Assembly: GCA_007135635.1 (NCBI GenBank)
Contig: SLIO01000169.1
Coordinates: forward strand, 1 to 24,595
Origin: Methylomicrobium sp.
GTDB taxonomy: Bacteria; Pseudomonadota; Gammaproteobacteria; Methylococcales; Methylomonadaceae
DNA length: 24,595 bases
Direction of reading: 5' to 3'
Shown here: piece by piece, positions 7,795 to 16,752 of the stretch
How positions within the stretch are numbered: the first letter of the stretch is position 1
How the letters are laid out: every line of letters begins with the position of its first letter
Notes under the pieces: model-generated
Seen by the model: only the letters and a program-made list of their open reading frames with translations
Databases searched by the model: none
What the model was told of the DNA's origin: nothing
Program-made: the position numbers and the translations under genes

Positions 7795-8922
7795 CTATTC
7801 ATCGGCAAACCAACGCTGTATCTTTTCAATGCTATCACGATTTTTCACCAAGGCATTGACGCATTCGGGATCAAGTTTGATACCAGCCAGTCGTATCAAC
7901 ATCGAAAAAGCTTCATTGTTCGTCCACACTTTCTTGTAAGGCCTCTCCGAAGTCAACGCATCAAAAATATCCGCAACGGACACGATACGCGCTTCGATCG
8001 GGATTTCATCCAACGTCAAGCCTTTCGGATAACCGCTACCGTCTATCGATTCATGATGATACTCGACAATGTTACGAATCATATCGATGTCGCGGAATTG
8101 TCCCAAATTATAGTTATCCAATAAATCGTCTATGATTTCCCGCCCCTTGCTGGCATGAGTTTTCATCACATCGAATTCGTTTTCGGTCAGCTTACCGGGC
8201 TTCAAAAGAATATGATCGGATATCGCAATTTTGCCGACATCGTGTAGCGGCGAAAAAAGAAAAATATTTTCGATGAATTGATCGCTAAACCCATGACTAT
8301 CGGCCAACTCCATTGCGATAATCCGTGCATAGTGCGACATTCTAGCAATATGCCCGCCCGTTTCAGGATCCCGTTGACGCGTCATACTCAATGCCGATCT
8401 CACAGTGGCCGTCAAGGTACGGATATGCGACCATTCGTTGACGACCAACAACATGATTAAATGGCTGCAAATATCGAGTTCGCCGAGAACAGCCTCTTCA
8501 AAAACGTGTTTTTGATACGAATTGTAAAAAACAAACCCGTAAAATTGATCTTCATAAAAAATAGGGTGCGTATAACTGGAACCGTATCCAAATTCAGACA
8601 ATCGCCGAGTGTAATCATGTTCGCCATGCTCGAACAAAGCCAGGTCGTTGACGACACGAGGGCTCTTCTTTTTCACGATTTCTTGCAACGAATCGGCGGC
8701 GCTCAATTTAGCCTGGTAATGCACGAGAGGACTGCCATCCTTGCTGCTATAAGCCAAAGTCTTGAGAAGATCGGTTTCGGGATCGAATACCGCGACGGCT
8801 ATGCGATCAATAAACGGAAAATGATTGAGCAAAGTCACTCTCAAATTATCCAGTTTTTCAGACAGGGATAATTTTTTATTCAACGCTTCCAGTTGATCGA
8901 CATGACTAAAAAGATTGACCAT
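7795..8922 (-). CDS. GAF-HD-GYP domain protein, predicted c-di-GMP phosphodiesterase
   Basis: The 375-residue protein has an N-terminal GAF-like sensor region (about 20-160) and a C-terminal HD-GYP domain (about 175-365). The metal and catalytic motifs are intact: H191 (ETGGHIARM), H227-D228 (HDVGKI), H256 (KTHASKG), H289-H290-E291 and D294-G-x-G-Y298-P (HHESIDGSGYP), and VADIFDALTSERPYK. Active HD-GYP enzymes hydrolyse c-di-GMP to pGpG or GMP, so this one is probably active and gated by its GAF module. There is no transmembrane segment or receiver domain. It lies upstream of haoA on the same strand, but the 417-bp gap argues against one operon. No clear Shine-Dalgarno precedes the ATG, so the exact start is uncertain by a few residues. 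Confidence 0.93.
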   Translation of the reverse strand: MVNLFSHVDQLEALNKKLSLSEKLDNLRVTLLNHFPFIDRIAVAVFDPETDLLKTLAYSSKDGSPLVHYQAKLSAADSLQEIVKKKSPRVVNDLALFEHGEHDYTRRLSEFGYGSSYTHPIFYEDQFYGFVFYNSYQKHVFEEAVLGELDICSHLIMLLVVNEWSHIRTLTATVRSALSMTRQRDPETGGHIARMSHYARIIAMELADSHGFSDQFIENIFLFSPLHDVGKIAISDHILLKPGKLTENEFDVMKTHASKGREIIDDLLDNYNLGQFRDIDMIRNIVEYHHESIDGSGYPKGLTLDEIPIEARIVSVADIFDALTSERPYKKVWTNNEAFSMLIRLAGIKLDPECVNALVKNRDSIEKIQRWFADE

Positions 8923-9116
8923 GGGATTCGGCAGTTATCGGTGATTGGTTCGGTGCATTATAGTGCGATAATTTCAGAGTTGGGAAATTCCGACCAAAAA
9001 CCCCAACTCAAAACACACGATAGATCCGATACATTAATTGCCGGAAGGAATTTTCCAAAAAATACCCATCGTAGATCAAAATTCCGCATTGGGGTGCCCG
9101 TCAAAGAAAGCGTGAA

Positions 9117-9182
9117 CCCAGCACCTAAATTATCCAAGACAATTAACCATGGCCAATGAAGCTATGGAATTTAGGTGCTGGG
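9117..9182. repeat. Long perfect inverted repeat
   Basis: CCCAGCACCTAAATT (9117-9131) is the exact reverse complement of AATTTAGGTGCTGGG (9168-9182), a 15-bp stem enclosing 36 bp. It sits in the 8923-9584 gene-free stretch beside the family-2 repeat. It is followed by no T-run, so a simple terminator is unlikely. It may be a separate palindromic element or one end of a larger one. Confidence 0.75.
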
Positions 9183-9210
9183 CGAATAAGTCCTTATAAG
9201 CTCCGGACCA

Positions 9211-9388
9211 CCCATGCTGGTAAAGCCTTTTTTGGCGCCATGGATGGAGTGAATGTCGATTTTGCAGGAGCAAAAATCGACAAGGGCCATGGATGGAGTG
9301 AATGTCGATTTTGCAGGAGCAAAAATCGACCTAACCACCCCCGCCTGCTTAATCACTGCAGAAATTTGAAGTGCGAAAGGTATAATCC
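9211..9388 (-). repeat. Dispersed repeat family 2, with an internal 45-bp tandem duplication
   Basis: Read on the minus strand this element runs TATACCTTTCGCACTTC..., then a hairpin GTCGATTTTTGCTCC / TGCAAAATCGAC, ATTCACTCCATCCATGG and AAGGCTTTACCAGC. It matches 24472-24595, which is in the opposite orientation. The hairpin-containing unit is present twice in exact copies (9237-9281 and 9286-9330; period 49 bp), while the copy at 24.5 kb has one. The remainder of 8923-9584 shows no credible gene. Confidence 0.75.
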
Positions 9389-9584
9389 TGAGTTCTGCAG
9401 TTCCCCCATGAAGCGCTTGAAGCGCTAGAAGTTCTTAAATTATCTCAATAGGATATTCATAAGCTTTAAGTAATCTTTCAGGAGAGAAAAACTGTTTTGC
9501 AAATCATAGCAAGCCATTGAATTAACTTCTTATTATTCATAATCTTCATGGTGAAATACTTTTCTTAAGTCTATAGGATGATTT

Positions 9585-11111
9585 TCAATTTTCCAACAAG
9601 ACCGGAATGATGCCGATTTTTTTTTGCCAAATCGTCGGCCCCAAATGATGCAACGAATCGCCGTTGACGTCGACCGCAACCGTGACCGGCATATCCTCGA
9701 TCACAAATTCATGCACGGCTTCCATTCCCAAATCCTCAAACGCGACGATGCGAGCTTTCCGTATCGCTTTTGAAACAAGATAAGCCGCACCCCCGACTGC
9801 CATCAAATAAACCGCTCGATGTTTCTTGATTGCTGCAATCGCGGCCGAACCGCGTTCGGCCTTGCCGATCATGCCGATCAAACCGGTTTGCGCTAGCATC
9901 GCCTCGGTAAATTTATCCATGCGTGTCGCGGTTGTAGGACCTGCGGGACCGACTACTTCATCGCGAACCGGATCGACCGGACCTACGTAATAAATGAATT
10001 TGTTTCTAAAATCGACGCCCTCAGGCAAAGGCTCGCCCCGCTCTAGCATCTCGACGATCCGTTTATGGGCTGCGTCTCGGCCGGTGAGTAGCGTGCCGCT
10101 CAGCAATAAGGTCTCGCCGGGCTTCCAAGTTACTATCTCATCTTTCGTCACGGTGTCAAGATTGACTCGTTTCGCGCTTGCCCCGCCCTCCCAAGCGATT
10201 TTCGGCCAATCCTCCAAATGCGGCACCGGCAGCTCGGCAGGACCGGAACCATCGAGTTCGAAATGAATATGGCGCGTCGCGGCACAATTCGGAATCATCG
10301 CGATCGGTTTGTTGGCAGCATGCGTCGGATAATCCTTGATTTTTATATCTAAGACCGTCGTAAGCCCGCCCATGCCTTGCGCACCGATACCGAGCGCATT
10401 AACTTTTTCGTACAATTCCACGCGCAATTCCTCGAGCGTATTGACCGGCCCACGAGCAATCAACTCGTGAATATCGATCGATTCCATACAAGCCTGCTTC
10501 GCGAGCAACATCGCTTTTTCGGCGGTGCCTCCAATACCGATACCTAATATTCCCGGTGGGCACCAGCCTGCGCCCATCGTCGGCACCATTTGCATGACCC
10601 AATCGACGATGCTGTCGGATGGGTTCAACATTGCAAACTTGGATTTGGCTTCGGAACCACCACCCTTGGCCGCGATTTCGACTTCGACCTTATGCCCGGG
10701 CACAACCTCCATATGCACGACAGCCGGCGTATTATCACGCGTATTGATACGTTTACCGGCCGGATCGGACAAAATCGATGCACGCAGTAGGTTATCAGGA
10801 TGCATAAATGCGCGCCGAACACCTTCATTTACCATGTCCACAATACTTATTTGAGCATCCCACTGCACGTTCATACCGATTTTAAGAAATACCACGACAA
10901 TGCCGGTATCCTGACAAATCGGCCGATGTCCTTCGGCACACATTCTCGAATTAATCAAAATTTGCGCGATCGCATCCTTGGCCGCAGAACTTTGTTCTTT
11001 TTGGTAGGCCCGATACATCGCCGCGATAAAATCGTCCGAATGGTAATAAGAAATGTATTGCAGCGATTCGAATATACTTTGAATAAAATCGTCTTGGCGA
11101 ATCAAGGTCAT
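9585..11111 (-). CDS. Class I fumarate hydratase, iron-sulfur type
   Basis: The 508-residue protein spans both domains of FumA/FumB-type class I fumarases and is near full family length. The three cysteines expected to hold the catalytic [4Fe-4S] cluster are visible: C66 (RPICQDTG), C184 (AGWCPPG) and C276 (IPNCAATRH). The C-terminal beta domain has VGPAGPTTATRMDKF and GKAERGS. The enzyme interconverts fumarate and (S)-malate in the TCA cycle. Class I enzymes are oxygen-labile, in contrast to class II FumC. AGGA lies 8 nt upstream of the ATG. It is 69 bp downstream of the lipoprotein gene on the same strand and could be read through from it. A tartrate dehydratase is the main alternative, but the single-chain architecture favours fumarase. 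Confidence 0.93.
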   Translation of the reverse strand: MTLIRQDDFIQSIFESLQYISYYHSDDFIAAMYRAYQKEQSSAAKDAIAQILINSRMCAEGHRPICQDTGIVVVFLKIGMNVQWDAQISIVDMVNEGVRRAFMHPDNLLRASILSDPAGKRINTRDNTPAVVHMEVVPGHKVEVEIAAKGGGSEAKSKFAMLNPSDSIVDWVMQMVPTMGAGWCPPGILGIGIGGTAEKAMLLAKQACMESIDIHELIARGPVNTLEELRVELYEKVNALGIGAQGMGGLTTVLDIKIKDYPTHAANKPIAMIPNCAATRHIHFELDGSGPAELPVPHLEDWPKIAWEGGASAKRVNLDTVTKDEIVTWKPGETLLLSGTLLTGRDAAHKRIVEMLERGEPLPEGVDFRNKFIYYVGPVDPVRDEVVGPAGPTTATRMDKFTEAMLAQTGLIGMIGKAERGSAAIAAIKKHRAVYLMAVGGAAYLVSKAIRKARIVAFEDLGMEAVHEFVIEDMPVTVAVDVNGDSLHHLGPTIWQKKIGIIPVLLEN

Positions 11112-11180
11112 GCGCGATTTCCTAGATATGGTTCAAGTTACTTGGCAAACATAGCGAGGGATTATCTGCGCGATTAATCG

Positions 11181-12953
11181 TCACCGCAACCTCTCGATGA
11201 AGCTTTTGTCGATCCGGCAGCCGCCGATTTCAGGATAATCAATCAGGCTTTGCTCGAAATCCCGAAAAGTCGGGTGCTGAAACGCAATGCGCGAAATTTT
11301 TCCGGATTGAATTTCAAGCTCTATGGCGCCACCTTTCGGCCATGGCGAACCGTCTTGCGTCGTGAACATCAATAAACCGATATGGCCTAATGGTTTGCCT
11401 TGTTCGATAGCCGGCCTCGTGCAGCTCAGTCGATCGATATAAAGCCACGAAAAAACTTTTTCAAATTGCTGATAACCGATCACTACCCCCTCTCCGGGCA
11501 TATAGTCGATACCAAGCAGACTTTCGAGACCGAATTCGCCAAGATGATTTTGCAACAGCACCTTACCGCCCCCCTCCTTAGCCGTCGCGATCAACGGATA
11601 AATCTGTCTCGCCATTTCCGCCGGATTTTTGTTTTGAATCACCGCCGCCAATTGCCGCCCAATCGATTGTACCGGTCCCAGCACGCTTTCTTTCTTTTGG
11701 CGGGCATCCTGAATAGACTGCCAGTCCTGAGCACTATTGACGGACAAGCCCATCATCGCCATCGTTTGATAATCCTCATCGATCAAACAGCCGGAAAAAT
11801 CGCGGCTTCGGTATTGTTGAAGGATTGCCTGCCGCAAGTCATCGGCGGTAGCACGAATTTTCGGAATATTGTAGTTTGACCAGTCCGGGGACTGCGTCAA
11901 AAAATAATACAGCACCGCATTCCGGTCGAATTTATTAAAGCCTAAACCTCGCAATGCCCGCTTCAACTTGCGGCATTGGCTTTCCACTTCGCCGTATTTT
12001 CGCCAATCCGGCTGTAAATTCGGCTTCTCATCGACTGTAGGCCTTTCCAGTAATTGCTTGAGTTCGATATTACCTTCACCCATTCGAATCGGCGTGCTCA
12101 ATAACTCTTGCAACGAAACATCCCGTGCACTCGGTATCCCTGCGGAAACTTGTTTGAGCAATAATGACGAGCGTATCTCCGGGTAAATCCGCAGCTCGCC
12201 CAATTGTTTTGGTCCACCTGAGAACGGATTGCCGCCTTCGACAACTTCATAAACCGGCAGACGCGTCTCTCTAAATACTGTCTTATTGCCATCGCTTTGG
12301 ATAGCGAACGGTAAGGTATGGGTCTCGGTACTGATTTTTGCTTCGGACGGCGCCGATACCGCAGTTTGCCCTATCGGGCTCTGTACCCACTCGTCGGCCA
12401 ACTTACCCATCACGGCAATACCGATACCGACCCCGGTCAAGGCCAGCAGATTTGTGCTTTTATGAACATCGCCGATGATTTTGGAGATATCGGTATCGCT
12501 CTGGTTACTGGTCATGAATTGGTAATCGATCGCAGTGTCTTTGCTTAAATCCAGCCTCAGCCATGGCGTCAGGGCGGCTTTGCGCGTTTCGAGGTTAAAA
12601 TTGCATTTTCCACTACTGCCTTGATAAACGAGCGCTGTAACCTCCTGCTTATAATTCAGCGCTTCGTTTTTAACTTTGAAAACAACTGCAGCTGTTGAAC
12701 TCCCTTTCTCATAGCCGGAGCCTATTTCACTGCAACCCGTTTTGAGTGTGCTATCGCCTTTTAATTCGAACTCGGAAAATAGCTGAACGTAATAGTCGTC
12801 TCCGTCAACGGCTTGATATCCACCAAGAGGTTTCAAGACATTTGCTTGAGCAACCGGATAATCAACCGCAATCTGGCGGGAAGTTGAGCATCCTGTCAGA
12901 ACAAGACCAACCGCCCCAGCGAGTTGCAGCAGAAAAAAATTACGAAAACGCAT
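11181..12953 (-). CDS. Large lipoprotein of unknown function
   Basis: The ATG at 12953 is chosen over a TTG two codons upstream because TTAAGG lies 8 nt before it, whereas spacing to the TTG would be only 2 nt. The 590-residue product opens with a lipoprotein signal, LVLTGC, lipidated at C22. The mature protein has a beta-rich N-terminal half with several further cysteines (LKTGCSEIG, GKCNFNLETR), a hydrophobic helix near residues 170-185 (LLALTGVGIGIAVMGKL), and a more helical C-terminal half with QCRKLKRALRGLGFN and LSCTRPAIEQG. I do not recognise the family. It lies between rlmG (59 bp upstream) and fumarase (69 bp downstream), all on the minus strand, but this linkage does not suggest a function. 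Confidence 0.75.
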   Translation of the reverse strand: MRFRNFFLLQLAGAVGLVLTGCSTSRQIAVDYPVAQANVLKPLGGYQAVDGDDYYVQLFSEFELKGDSTLKTGCSEIGSGYEKGSSTAAVVFKVKNEALNYKQEVTALVYQGSSGKCNFNLETRKAALTPWLRLDLSKDTAIDYQFMTSNQSDTDISKIIGDVHKSTNLLALTGVGIGIAVMGKLADEWVQSPIGQTAVSAPSEAKISTETHTLPFAIQSDGNKTVFRETRLPVYEVVEGGNPFSGGPKQLGELRIYPEIRSSLLLKQVSAGIPSARDVSLQELLSTPIRMGEGNIELKQLLERPTVDEKPNLQPDWRKYGEVESQCRKLKRALRGLGFNKFDRNAVLYYFLTQSPDWSNYNIPKIRATADDLRQAILQQYRSRDFSGCLIDEDYQTMAMMGLSVNSAQDWQSIQDARQKKESVLGPVQSIGRQLAAVIQNKNPAEMARQIYPLIATAKEGGGKVLLQNHLGEFGLESLLGIDYMPGEGVVIGYQQFEKVFSWLYIDRLSCTRPAIEQGKPLGHIGLLMFTTQDGSPWPKGGAIELEIQSGKISRIAFQHPTFRDFEQSLIDYPEIGGCRIDKSFIERLR

Positions 12954-13012
12954 ACTCAATACCTTAAATAATAAAAAATGACATAAACGATCACTATGTA
13001 TATTCGACTAGT

Positions 13013-14149
13013 TCATTCGACTATCGACTGCAAAATAACGAATTTACGATTAGCGGCAATCACCGAAGCATTGCCGAACAATTTCTTCAACTCCAGATGA
13101 TAACCCAAGTGGCGATTACCGATGACCCGCAACGCCCCTCCTCGCTTTATGATTTCTCTCGCTTGCCGAAACATTTTAGCGGCGATCATATCGCCGACCG
13201 CATTCTGTTGATGAAAGGGCGGATTGCATAAAACCACATCAGCCGATTCAGCGGTAAAGTCTGACAAACAATCACCGACACTAAAATTCGCTAGCCTGCT
13301 ATCGCCGAAAGCCCGTTCAAAATTTTCCCGCGCCGATGCGATAGCCATAAACGACTCGTCGACGAAATGCACCACCGCATTCGGATTGAGTTCGGCTGCA
13401 AGCAAACCGATGATTCCGTTACCGCAGCCTAGATCGATGATAGTTTCGGCATTGGGAAAACAGCCGATATACTCGATAAAAAACCGAGTACCGATATCGA
13501 GGCTGTCACGCGAAAACACATTGGCATGATTAACGATCGTATAATTCGCCCCCTCCAGCCGGTAATGGATCGGATATGGATTAACCGGCAATGAAATCTT
13601 ATCGTCCGGTAAGGAAAAAATCAGTCGCGCTTTTTTCCATGCTTTCGCGCTGTTTGTAGGACCGACGATCGTTTCTAATAAACGCCAAACGGTAGTGCTG
13701 AGATTTTTGACCATCCCGGCTGTGATGATTCGAGTGGCGGGCGTCATGAAAGGCCGCAATGTAATCAGTTGGTATTCGAGCAATGCCAATGTTTTCGGCG
13801 ACTTTATCACAATCAAATCATAACTTTGCACGGGCAACTCGAGACTTGTCATCAATCGAACGCCGTCTATCGACAAGGCATTCGCGGAAAAATTCATTAG
13901 TGTCGCTTGTTGGCTTAAATAGGAATCGGATAATGCAGTAGGTTTGAACTCATGTAAGGCAACCGTTAAGGCACCGAAACTGTCGTTAACGATCAACACG
14001 CGAGCGCCAACAGGAGGCAATTGAACTTCGGACAAATAATTCAGCAAATATTCGTCGGACGCATCGTATGCTCGAAGTAGCTCACGCCGACGTAACGGCA
14101 AACGCCGCAAGTTAAATCGACCTTGCGGGACCGATAAAACATCAGCCAT
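13013..14149 (-). CDS. rlmG: 23S rRNA (guanine(1835)-N(2))-methyltransferase RlmG
   Basis: The 378-residue protein has the length and two-domain plan of E. coli RlmG (YgjO): a degenerate N-terminal methyltransferase-like half and a C-terminal SAM-binding half. The latter has motif I IDLGCGNG at 238-245, an acidic residue in FVDES at 262-266 and the N2-guanine signature NPPFHQQ at 309-315. RlmG methylates G1835 of 23S rRNA using SAM. RsmC has the same fold and NPPFH motif but acts on 16S G1207; the N-terminal half (RFNLRRLPLR...LRAYDASDEYLL) fits RlmG better. No obvious Shine-Dalgarno precedes the ATG. Confidence 0.86.
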   Translation of the reverse strand: MADVLSVPQGRFNLRRLPLRRRELLRAYDASDEYLLNYLSEVQLPPVGARVLIVNDSFGALTVALHEFKPTALSDSYLSQQATLMNFSANALSIDGVRLMTSLELPVQSYDLIVIKSPKTLALLEYQLITLRPFMTPATRIITAGMVKNLSTTVWRLLETIVGPTNSAKAWKKARLIFSLPDDKISLPVNPYPIHYRLEGANYTIVNHANVFSRDSLDIGTRFFIEYIGCFPNAETIIDLGCGNGIIGLLAAELNPNAVVHFVDESFMAIASARENFERAFGDSRLANFSVGDCLSDFTAESADVVLCNPPFHQQNAVGDMIAAKMFRQAREIIKRGGALRVIGNRHLGYHLELKKLFGNASVIAANRKFVILQSIVE

Positions 14150-14319
14150 AAGAAAACAAACACTTTAACGAACAGTTCTGTGGCATCATTGATTAAAAAA
14201 AGGGTAAAACCATAAACGGCGCGCTATTATAGCCCAGAATTAAACAGTATCTTCAATCTTGCTTTTTTGCATTTCAAGGCTACATTCGCGCGGCTTTTCA
14301 TTTACTTGAGTAACATTAC

Positions 14320-14970
14320 TTGCAACCCAGTTTACTACCTACCACGACACCAATACATCCGAAACCTATTTTCGAAGAACTGGCCGATCAACTGATCGAT
14401 AGAGGCTGGCATGTCATTGAAAATTATTTTGATACTGCGTTAATTAAAAATTTAGTTGCCGACCTTAAGTCCTACGATAACGAAGGCGAACTAACACCAG
14501 CAGGCATCGGCCGCGGCATCGGCTTTACGTTAGACGAAAATATTCGCGGCGACAAAACCCGATGGCTTACACGAAACACCGAAGCACAAAAGCGCTATTT
14601 AGACGAAATGGAGATGCTTCGTCATGAAATGAACCGACTACTTTTCATGGGGTTATTTGAATATGAAAGCCATTTTGCATGCTATGAACCGGGCGCTTAT
14701 TATCTTAAGCATAAGGACAGTTTTCGAGGTGCGGCAGGGCGAATCTTAACGACAGTGGCTTACCTTAACGAAACATGGCAAAACGAGGATGGCGGTTTTC
14801 TGGCCCTCTATAACCCGAAAAGTGGACAGGTCGAAGCACGAATCGAGCCCTTGGCAAGAACACTAGTCGTATTTCTCAGTGAAGATATACCACACGAGGT
14901 CGAACCGACCCAACGTCAACGCTTGAGTATTGCCGGCTGGTTTAAATGCAACACCGGCAAACTTATATAA
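14320..14970 (+). CDS. 2-oxoglutarate/Fe(II)-dependent dioxygenase (SM-20/prolyl hydroxylase-like)
   Basis: The 216-residue protein has a double-stranded beta-helix pattern with iron ligands H131 and D133 (LKHKDSF) and H192 (EDIPHEV), and the 2OG-binding R201 nine residues later (QRLSIAGWF). The supporting motif YLNETWQNEDGG follows the HxD strand, as in SM-20/EGLN-like bacterial enzymes. These use 2-oxoglutarate and O2 to hydroxylate a substrate, often a protein side chain; the substrate here is unknown. The N-terminal start is an unusual TTG at 14320, since no in-frame ATG or GTG lies upstream of the conserved region and the Shine-Dalgarno is poor. It is divergent from rlmG across a 170-bp gap. 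Confidence 0.85.
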   Translation: MQPSLLPTTTPIHPKPIFEELADQLIDRGWHVIENYFDTALIKNLVADLKSYDNEGELTPAGIGRGIGFTLDENIRGDKTRWLTRNTEAQKRYLDEMEMLRHEMNRLLFMGLFEYESHFACYEPGAYYLKHKDSFRGAAGRILTTVAYLNETWQNEDGGFLALYNPKSGQVEARIEPLARTLVVFLSEDIPHEVEPTQRQRLSIAGWFKCNTGKLI

Positions 14971-15014
14971 CTCGGAAGCCACTTTTCCGAAAAATAGGCA
15001 ATTGGCACAGGGCA

Positions 15015-15176
15015 ATGATTTATATTGTATTTTTGTTGGCCTTAAATAGCTGCCGGCAAAATTACGCATTAACACGATTCGTGTCACTAGTAAAGGAAAT
15101 GACAGCAAAAATACCGCCAGAATACATCGGTTTATTGACGGAATCCCTTAACGGGCACCCCGAAACCGAAAATTAG
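15015..15176 (+). CDS. Possible tiny lipoprotein (53 residues)
   Basis: Starting at the ATG 15015 (after GGCACAGGGCA) the frame encodes MIYIVFLLALNSC and then a 40-residue polar tail. The hydrophobic start ending LNSC resembles a lipobox, but there is no positive charge before the hydrophobic core unless translation begins further upstream (ATG 14946, inside the oxygenase gene). I do not recognise it, and it could be chance. It fills the space between the oxygenase and cytochrome c4 genes. Confidence 0.3.
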   Translation: MIYIVFLLALNSCRQNYALTRFVSLVKEMTAKIPPEYIGLLTESLNGHPETEN

Positions 15177-15305
15177 CTAATAGGTATAATTCTATTGCAC
15201 TAACTGAATAGCCTGTTATCAATTACCGGCGTGTTTGGTAAGATATGCCCAGTGACTTTATACTTCGAAGTAACCTTCTCATTATTATTTAGGATCGATA
15301 TAACC

Positions 15306-15905
15306 ATGAAAAAATCAACTTTAGCATTCGCGGTCAGCGTACTGGCAATCTCAATTCCGCAACTAAACGTTCAAGCCTCGGATGTCGTTGCCGGTCGAGC
15401 AGCTTTTGAAACCTGCCGAGGTTGCCATAGTATCCCAGCCTACAGTAATGCCTACCCGACTTATTATGTTCCTAAAATTGGCGGACAACGCGCCGACTAT
15501 GTGGTTTCAGCATTGAAAGCCTATCGGGAAAAAAATCGTCCGCACGGCACGATGAAAGCCAATAGCTACGACCTAAGCGATCAAACTATCGAAAATATCG
15601 CCGCCTATATTGAAACCGCGCCGGGCAAAGAAACCAAAAGCCCAGCCGGTGGCGATCCGGCCGCCGGCAAAAAACTCGCTCAATCCTGCCTAGGCTGCCA
15701 TGCGGAAGGCAACGATGCGCAAAACAATGTACCGAGACTAGCCGGTCAATATGGCAATTATCTGGTCAAAGCCATGCAAGACTATCAATCCGGCAAAAGA
15801 AACAACCCGGTCATGCAGTCAATGTTACAAGGCCTATCCGGTGACGACCTGGAAAATATCTCGGCCTATTTTGCAAGCTTGAAAGGTCTGACCAATACCG
15901 ATTAA
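15306..15905 (+). CDS. Dihaem cytochrome c4-type protein
   Basis: The ATG at 15306 is chosen because it opens a clean signal peptide (MKKSTLAFAVSV...VQAS) after AGGA at 15291. The 199-residue protein has two class I cytochrome c domains with haem sites C37-RG-C40-H41 and C128-LG-C131-H132, and likely axial methionines M83 (HGTMKAN) and M170 (NNPVMQSM). Tandem monohaem domains of this size are typical of cytochrome c4, a periplasmic carrier delivering electrons to terminal oxidases and sometimes membrane-anchored. The gene is followed by a strong hairpin terminator, suggesting a single-gene or short transcript. It is not linked to haoAB, so a role in hydroxylamine electron flow is only a possibility. 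Confidence 0.9.
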   Translation: MKKSTLAFAVSVLAISIPQLNVQASDVVAGRAAFETCRGCHSIPAYSNAYPTYYVPKIGGQRADYVVSALKAYREKNRPHGTMKANSYDLSDQTIENIAAYIETAPGKETKSPAGGDPAAGKKLAQSCLGCHAEGNDAQNNVPRLAGQYGNYLVKAMQDYQSGKRNNPVMQSMLQGLSGDDLENISAYFASLKGLTNTD

Positions 15906-15926
15906 ATCGGCACATTCAATCATTGC

Positions 15927-15965
15927 GACGGGTGCAGGCCATTCGGCCTGCCCCGTCTTATTTTT
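15927..15965 (+). terminator. Strong rho-independent terminator after cytochrome c4
   Basis: GACGGG-T-GCAGGCC pairs with GGCCTGC-CCCGTC around an ATTC loop, giving a 13-bp GC-rich stem with one bulged T. It is followed by TTATTTTT and starts 21 bp after the stop codon. Confidence 0.92.
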
Positions 15966-15979
15966 AAAGATTCACTTAT

Positions 15980-16705
15980 TTGAGATATTCCAAACGCATA
16001 CCCAAGCGTTCCTACCTAAATAAGCTTAAGCGACTCGTGCTTTATCTAGCGTTGTTTTTCATAACAAGTTCATTGTTATCGGTCGTTTTGCTCCGTCATA
16101 TATCGGTACCCATATCGGTATTCATGCTATATCGTCACGCAGAATATTTTCAGGACAATCGGGCATTCAAAGCAATCGATTATCGCTGGATTAAGCGCGA
16201 ACAAATTTCACGCTACGCCTTGTCGGCAGTCGTTGCATCCGAAGATCAGCGTTTTTTTAACCACAACGGTTTCGATTTCAATGAAATGCAGAATGCAGTC
16301 GATCATTACCTAAAAGGCGGAAAACTTAGGGGGGCCAGCACGATCAGTCAACAAGTCGCTAAAAACCTATTTCTGACCCCTTCCAAAAGTTTTTGGCGCA
16401 AAGGACTCGAATTTTGGTTTACCGGGTTGATTGAAATGCTTTGGCATAAAGACCGCATTCTGGAAGTGTATCTGAACATTGCAGAATTCGGCGATCATCT
16501 ATTCGGTATCCAATCGGCCAGCCAACGTTATTTTGGCATACCCGCCAAACAATTGAATGCCTCGCAAGCAGCTATGTTAGCCGCAACGCTACCCAACCCA
16601 CATATTTATAAAGCCGACAAACCGACACCTTATTTACTCGAACGGAAAACCTGGATAATGAAACAAATGAAAAACCTGAATTATCGACACAAACAACATC
16701 AATAA
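15980..16705 (+). CDS. mtgA: Monofunctional biosynthetic peptidoglycan transglycosylase
   Basis: The 241-residue protein has an N-terminal membrane anchor (residues 17-40) and a single GT51 glycosyltransferase domain with no penicillin-binding domain, the plan of MtgA. Signature motifs are ASEDQRFFNH (catalytic E88), RGASTISQQVAKNLFL (118-132), KDRILEVYLNIAEFG (157-171) and the YFGIPAKQLNASQAAMLAA segment. The enzyme polymerises lipid II into glycan strands on the periplasmic face. The start is a TTG at 15980; the first in-frame ATG would remove the anchor, so TTG is preferred, though the ribosome-binding site is weak. A diverged 33-bp fragment of this gene recurs at 18059-18091. Confidence 0.93.
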   Translation: MRYSKRIPKRSYLNKLKRLVLYLALFFITSSLLSVVLLRHISVPISVFMLYRHAEYFQDNRAFKAIDYRWIKREQISRYALSAVVASEDQRFFNHNGFDFNEMQNAVDHYLKGGKLRGASTISQQVAKNLFLTPSKSFWRKGLEFWFTGLIEMLWHKDRILEVYLNIAEFGDHLFGIQSASQRYFGIPAKQLNASQAAMLAATLPNPHIYKADKPTPYLLERKTWIMKQMKNLNYRHKQHQ

Positions 16706-16716
16706 AAACCGGAGTA

Positions 16717-16752
16717 GGCAAAGCGTATAGCGCTTTGCCCATGATTTTTTTT
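16717..16752. terminator. Terminator between mtgA and the DUF1353 gene
   Basis: GGCAAAGCG-TATAG-CGCTTTGCC forms a perfect 9-bp stem. On the plus strand it is followed by CATGA and eight T (16745-16752), which end at the stop codon of the convergent gene. It is clearly a terminator for mtgA. On the minus strand the flank after the hairpin is not T-rich. Confidence 0.85.

Noticed and set aside
9237..9330. Possible CRISPR array from repeated 45-bp units
   Set aside because: Only two copies with a 5-bp spacer, no cas genes, and the unit occurs as a dispersed element at 24.5 kb.
8893..9428. Two plus-strand frames of 88-90 codons in the gap between the HD-GYP and fumarase genes
   Set aside because: One starts inside the HD-GYP gene; the other is built from the tandem 45-bp hairpin repeat.
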